This document shows positions 60,981 through 64,000 of a stretch of DNA of 64,000 nucleotides, in pieces; positions within the stretch are counted from its first letter, which is position 1; every line of letters starts with the position of its first letter. The notes under the pieces were generated by a model that ran no database searches, was not told the DNA's origin, and was given only the letters and a program-made list of their open reading frames with translations. The DNA is from Sarcocystis neurona (lineage: Eukaryota > Apicomplexa > Conoidasida > Eucoccidiorida > Sarcocystidae): contig KL647296.1 of NCBI GenBank assembly GCA_000727475.1, positions 2,660,062 through 2,724,061 of the forward strand. Reading direction: 5' to 3'. The position numbers and the translations under genes were made by a program.

Positions 60981-61078
60981 CGTTAGATCTGCTGCTGCCG
61001 CTGCTGCTGCTGCCGCTGCTGCTGCTGCCGCTGCTGCTGCTGCCGCTGCTGCTGCTGCCGCTGCTGCTGCTGCTGTTG
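60981..61078. repeat. 12-bp CTG/CCG tandem repeat
   Basis: About six to seven copies of a unit close to CTGCTGCTGCCG follow an initial CTGCTGCTGCCG and end in (CTG)5TTGGG. On the minus strand this gives a run of about 27-29 Ala (frame 60816-61190). That frame could be a further exon of the adaptor-like gene, but no splice chain was established. Confidence 0.85.
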
Positions 61079-62156
61079 GGAGTGATGAGGCGGGGGTTCG
61101 AACGACGGCCGGCTTACCGACTTGATAGTGAACTGTTTTTCTCGGGTCGCAAGTACCTGCAAGAAACAGCGAAAAGGCAGAGTGTCTCAACAGGATGCCA
61201 GACTAGAGTAGGCACGTATGCCCCCAGGCAAAGGAATTTCTCTTCCTGTCAACCTGAAGCCAGCTGCGGCCTTCTCAGCCCCCCCGGCCACCTCCCACGC
61301 CCACGGATACACATTCTTCTCTCTCTTCCTAATGTTCTGCAGTTCTCCTCCCCCGGCCCCGCTCGCGGCGGCTTCTCTCTTTTCCTTCGCGACTTGCAGA
61401 ACAACTCTGTGACTACTGCCATATATATACACACATACACAAACACTTGTACAGTGTTGAAACGCATGCACGAAAGCGTATAGACACGCGGATAAATCAA
61501 CACGTGAAGGTACTCCTCGTATACGAGCACTTCACCCCTTCCCCCCCTGCTCCCTTCCCGTCTCATCCCGTGTGCGAGCCACGCGAGTTGACCACCAGGA
61601 AACGTACATTTGTATTTTCCCACCTTTACTCATGTGTTTTCTGCGTTGAGACTTTTTATATACACACCCATGAAAATGAACACACACATACGCGTGGGTG
61701 GGTGCCAATTTATAGATAGAAGTAGGTGTAGGTAGGGACAAATAAAAATACACACAGGTAGATATGGATGTGGATGGATACGGGTAGACAGATATAGATG
61801 AATAGATATAGGTGGACACAAATAGATAGGTGTAGACACAGAGAGATAGAGACACACAGATATATACATATATATATATATGTGTCTAGATATAGACATA
61901 GACTGGCAGAAAGACACAGACATGTAGATGGGTAGCTGCAGATGGATGACTTGATACGGGCAGACAGATATATATAGAAAGAGAGGGTCAGCTAGGTGCA
62001 CAGAAGTAGACACGGGTAGAAATACATAGACACAGACAGGGCGCACACCGATACACAAAAACATATATATACATATATATATTTGTGTATATGTCTAGCA
62101 TAGACATATACATACAGAGAAAGATCGATACAGACATGTGCATCTGTATATATCTA

Positions 62157-62400
62157 TGTGTAACATTACGTAGACAGAGACAAAGAGACACAGACACATA
62201 CAGATATACACATATATATATGTAGATGTATGTGTAACATTTACATAGACAGAGGCAGCCAGACACAGATATATACAGACATATATACATATATATATAC
62301 ATATATATGTGTAGATGTATGTGTAACATTTACATAGACAGAGACAGACAGACACAGATATGTGTAACATTTACATAGAGACAGACAGACACAGATACAC
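62157..62400. repeat. Four-copy minisatellite
   Basis: Units starting GTGTAACATT(T)ACATAGACAGA begin at about 62158, 62232, 62320 and 62361. Each contains AGACAGACACAGATA and, in the first two, a (TA)n block ending in GTGTAGATGTAT or similar. Unit length varies from about 40 to 90 bp because of the TA block. Confidence 0.75.
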
Positions 62401-62432
62401 ACATACATATACATATACATATACATATACAC

Positions 62433-62464
<32 letters not shown>

Positions 62465-62545
62465 GCATATATACATATACATATACATATACATATGCAT
62501 ATATACATATACATATACATATATACATATACATATATATATGTA
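62398..62545. repeat. ACATAT hexanucleotide array
   Basis: An almost pure (ACATAT)n/(ACATATGCATAT)n array of about 145 bases. It lies immediately to the left of the possible ENTH exon, that is, in the following intron on the minus strand. Confidence 0.9.
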
Positions 62546-62582
62546 CCACTTCCCTGTGGCCTCCTTAATGTGAATTTCTGAC

Positions 62583-62650
62583 CTTTGACAAGAAGAACGA
62601 AATGACTTCGTTGATTTCGTAGAACGCTGAGACTGTCAAATCCTCCTCCA
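62583..62650 (-). CDS. Possible ENTH-domain exon of the adaptor-like gene
   Basis: After a strong acceptor (TTTTTTTGTTTTGCAG) the minus strand has a 68-base segment that reads EEDLTVSAFYEINEVISFFL then SK and ends before GTCAGA. FYEINEVI resembles the third ENTH helix of epsins, where family members have an FxEIMxMxxKRL pattern. The next canonical piece (WRH.YKALTL) was not found to the left, and the donor is weak. It is listed because of the DPF-motif exons downstream on the same strand. Confidence 0.28.
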
Positions 62651-62699
62651 CTGCAAAACAAAAAAATCAAATCTCCGTATTTTCTCATTTTCCCTCAGC

Positions 62700-64000
62700 A
62701 CGTGTACACACTCATGTGGACACACGTATATACACTCCAAAATACACAGCCTTCTGCACGTGATACAGACGTGTGTACTCTTCTAGCACGCACATATATA
62801 CGGAAACTGAATATCTACATATTAGAGACACACTTGCACATATACGCTGTTGCGATGTATATATATATATGAACGTGTACGCAAAATCTCACTGTGTATC
62901 CTTCTCTCTATATATGGGAGACTATATATATATATGTGCGTGTGTGCTCTTCAGACACACACCATATACATACGCTGAAGATCAGCGTACATATAAACAT
63001 CACACATATATACACATATATGTGTCTACATATAGGTATGCGATAACATATACGTGTATATGTATATAGCTATATAGATATATACATGTATATGTGTATA
63101 TACCGTGCATAATTATACACGTGTGCATACATATATACACACACGTATGTATATAAATATATGTACATATCGTATACAATTACACACCTGTATACACCTC
63201 TGTATATATATAAGGTACTACAAGGAGACTTATTGAGACCATATTTGTATATGAGCAGTGTCAAAAGGGGCGCATAGAGACACGTAATTGCACAAGTGTC
63301 AATATACATGTGTATATACACAAGTAGGGCAATGAGGCATACTGACAATACTTCATAAGAGGCATACTTATGCTTATTTCTTGACACATACATATATATA
63401 TCATATAAAGTTGTGTTCACGTCATATATATATATATAGGAGGATAGAAGGGGAGGCATACGAGTAAGGGAGGAGTGCAAAAACAAGATGCGGCTATTGT
63501 GAGGAAGACGACTAGTCCCTTTACGTTTGACTCACACACACATACACAGATATATACATGTACAGCATTCCACGTATTCATTTACATACGTATATTGACA
63601 TCATTATATATATATAGATATAGGCAGACGTATATATATATATATATCTGTAGATCCACTCACATATCACTACATATACACACCTATATATACGTACACA
63701 TGAATACCCTTTCAGGTAGTGGGAGGCACACTTATCAACACAGGAAGAGATGTACTTGTAAACAGGCGTATATATGGAAGAACACACATTCGTAGATGGC
63801 TGCTGCTGCTCTATCAATCTACGTATTGATATGATGTACATCTGGTGACACATATATGTATATATGTACGGAGCAAAGCATTTCCACGGAAGAACAGAGG
63901 GAGCAATGACTCCTGTCAACGGCATGCAAGAAAGTGACAGTCGAGAGACGTCTCGAATATCACTTTGAATGGAAAACGAAAAAGAAGATGAACGTAAGAC
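62700..64000. other. Microsatellite-rich terminal stretch, no gene assigned
   Basis: TA, TATG and ACACAT tracts are frequent (for example 62858-62870, 63170-63210, 63425-63440, 63604-63650). Open frames are repeat-derived. Exons of the minus-strand adaptor-like gene may lie here or beyond the window, but none is recognisable. Confidence 0.4.

Noticed and set aside
61084..61160. Possible tRNA on the minus strand because of a TTCGAAC box
   Set aside because: The flanking bases cannot form the T stem, and no matching D arm or acceptor stem is visible.
60539..61483. 314-codon plus-strand frame with long Leu-Leu-Leu-Pro runs
   Set aside because: It is produced by the CTG/CCG tandem repeat; all frames of such a tract stay open. 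The leucine runs are not a credible membrane protein.

Overview
The window reads as nuclear DNA of a coccidian apicomplexan, most likely Eimeria or a close relative such as Cyclospora. The grounds are an oocyst-wall cysteine-repeat protein, a PAN/apple-domain adhesin, genes cut into many small exons with GT-AG introns, and CAG/CTG arrays translated as Ala, Gln, Ser and Pro runs. No bacterial, viral or organellar gene is visible. Nearly all genes had to be assembled from exons by hand, using splice-site sequence, reading-frame phase and family motifs, so boundaries are predictions. No transcript evidence was available.

Layout, left half (about 1-38 kb, few simple repeats). Minus-strand terminal exon of a C-terminally anchored membrane protein (1092-1538). 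Exons of an unrecognised plus-strand gene or genes (2020-7397). Minus-strand oocyst wall protein (7490-9403). A gene-poor stretch with two tandem duplications. Minus-strand phosphohistidine phosphatase (13550-14610). A small plus-strand Cys-rich candidate (15307-15624). A minus-strand signal-anchor candidate (17860-18309). A plus-strand multi-exon gene without a recognised family (about 21.0-25.6 kb). Then two plus-strand secretory genes in a row: a 590-residue protein of unknown function (28757-31339) and a protein with six PAN-like modules (31650-36045).

Right half (about 38-64 kb, microsatellite-rich). The main gene is a complete inositol monophosphatase on the minus strand, ten exons over 12.5 kb (37148-49631). 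Its four 3' introns are 300-460 bp; its five 5' introns are 1.2-3.7 kb and full of TA/ACATAT arrays. Beyond it lie a plus-strand exon set (50003-53096) and the 3' part of a minus-strand DPF-motif endocytic adaptor-like protein (54481-59456, possibly with an ENTH exon near 62.6 kb).

How the genes relate: the wall protein, the PAN protein and the 590-residue protein belong to, or look like they belong to, the secretory and stage-specific side of a coccidian life cycle. The monophosphatase, the phosphatase and the adaptor are housekeeping (inositol recycling, His-phosphate removal, vesicle traffic). No operon-like logic is expected. The PAN and monophosphatase genes converge, as do the 2-7.4 kb gene and the wall-protein gene.
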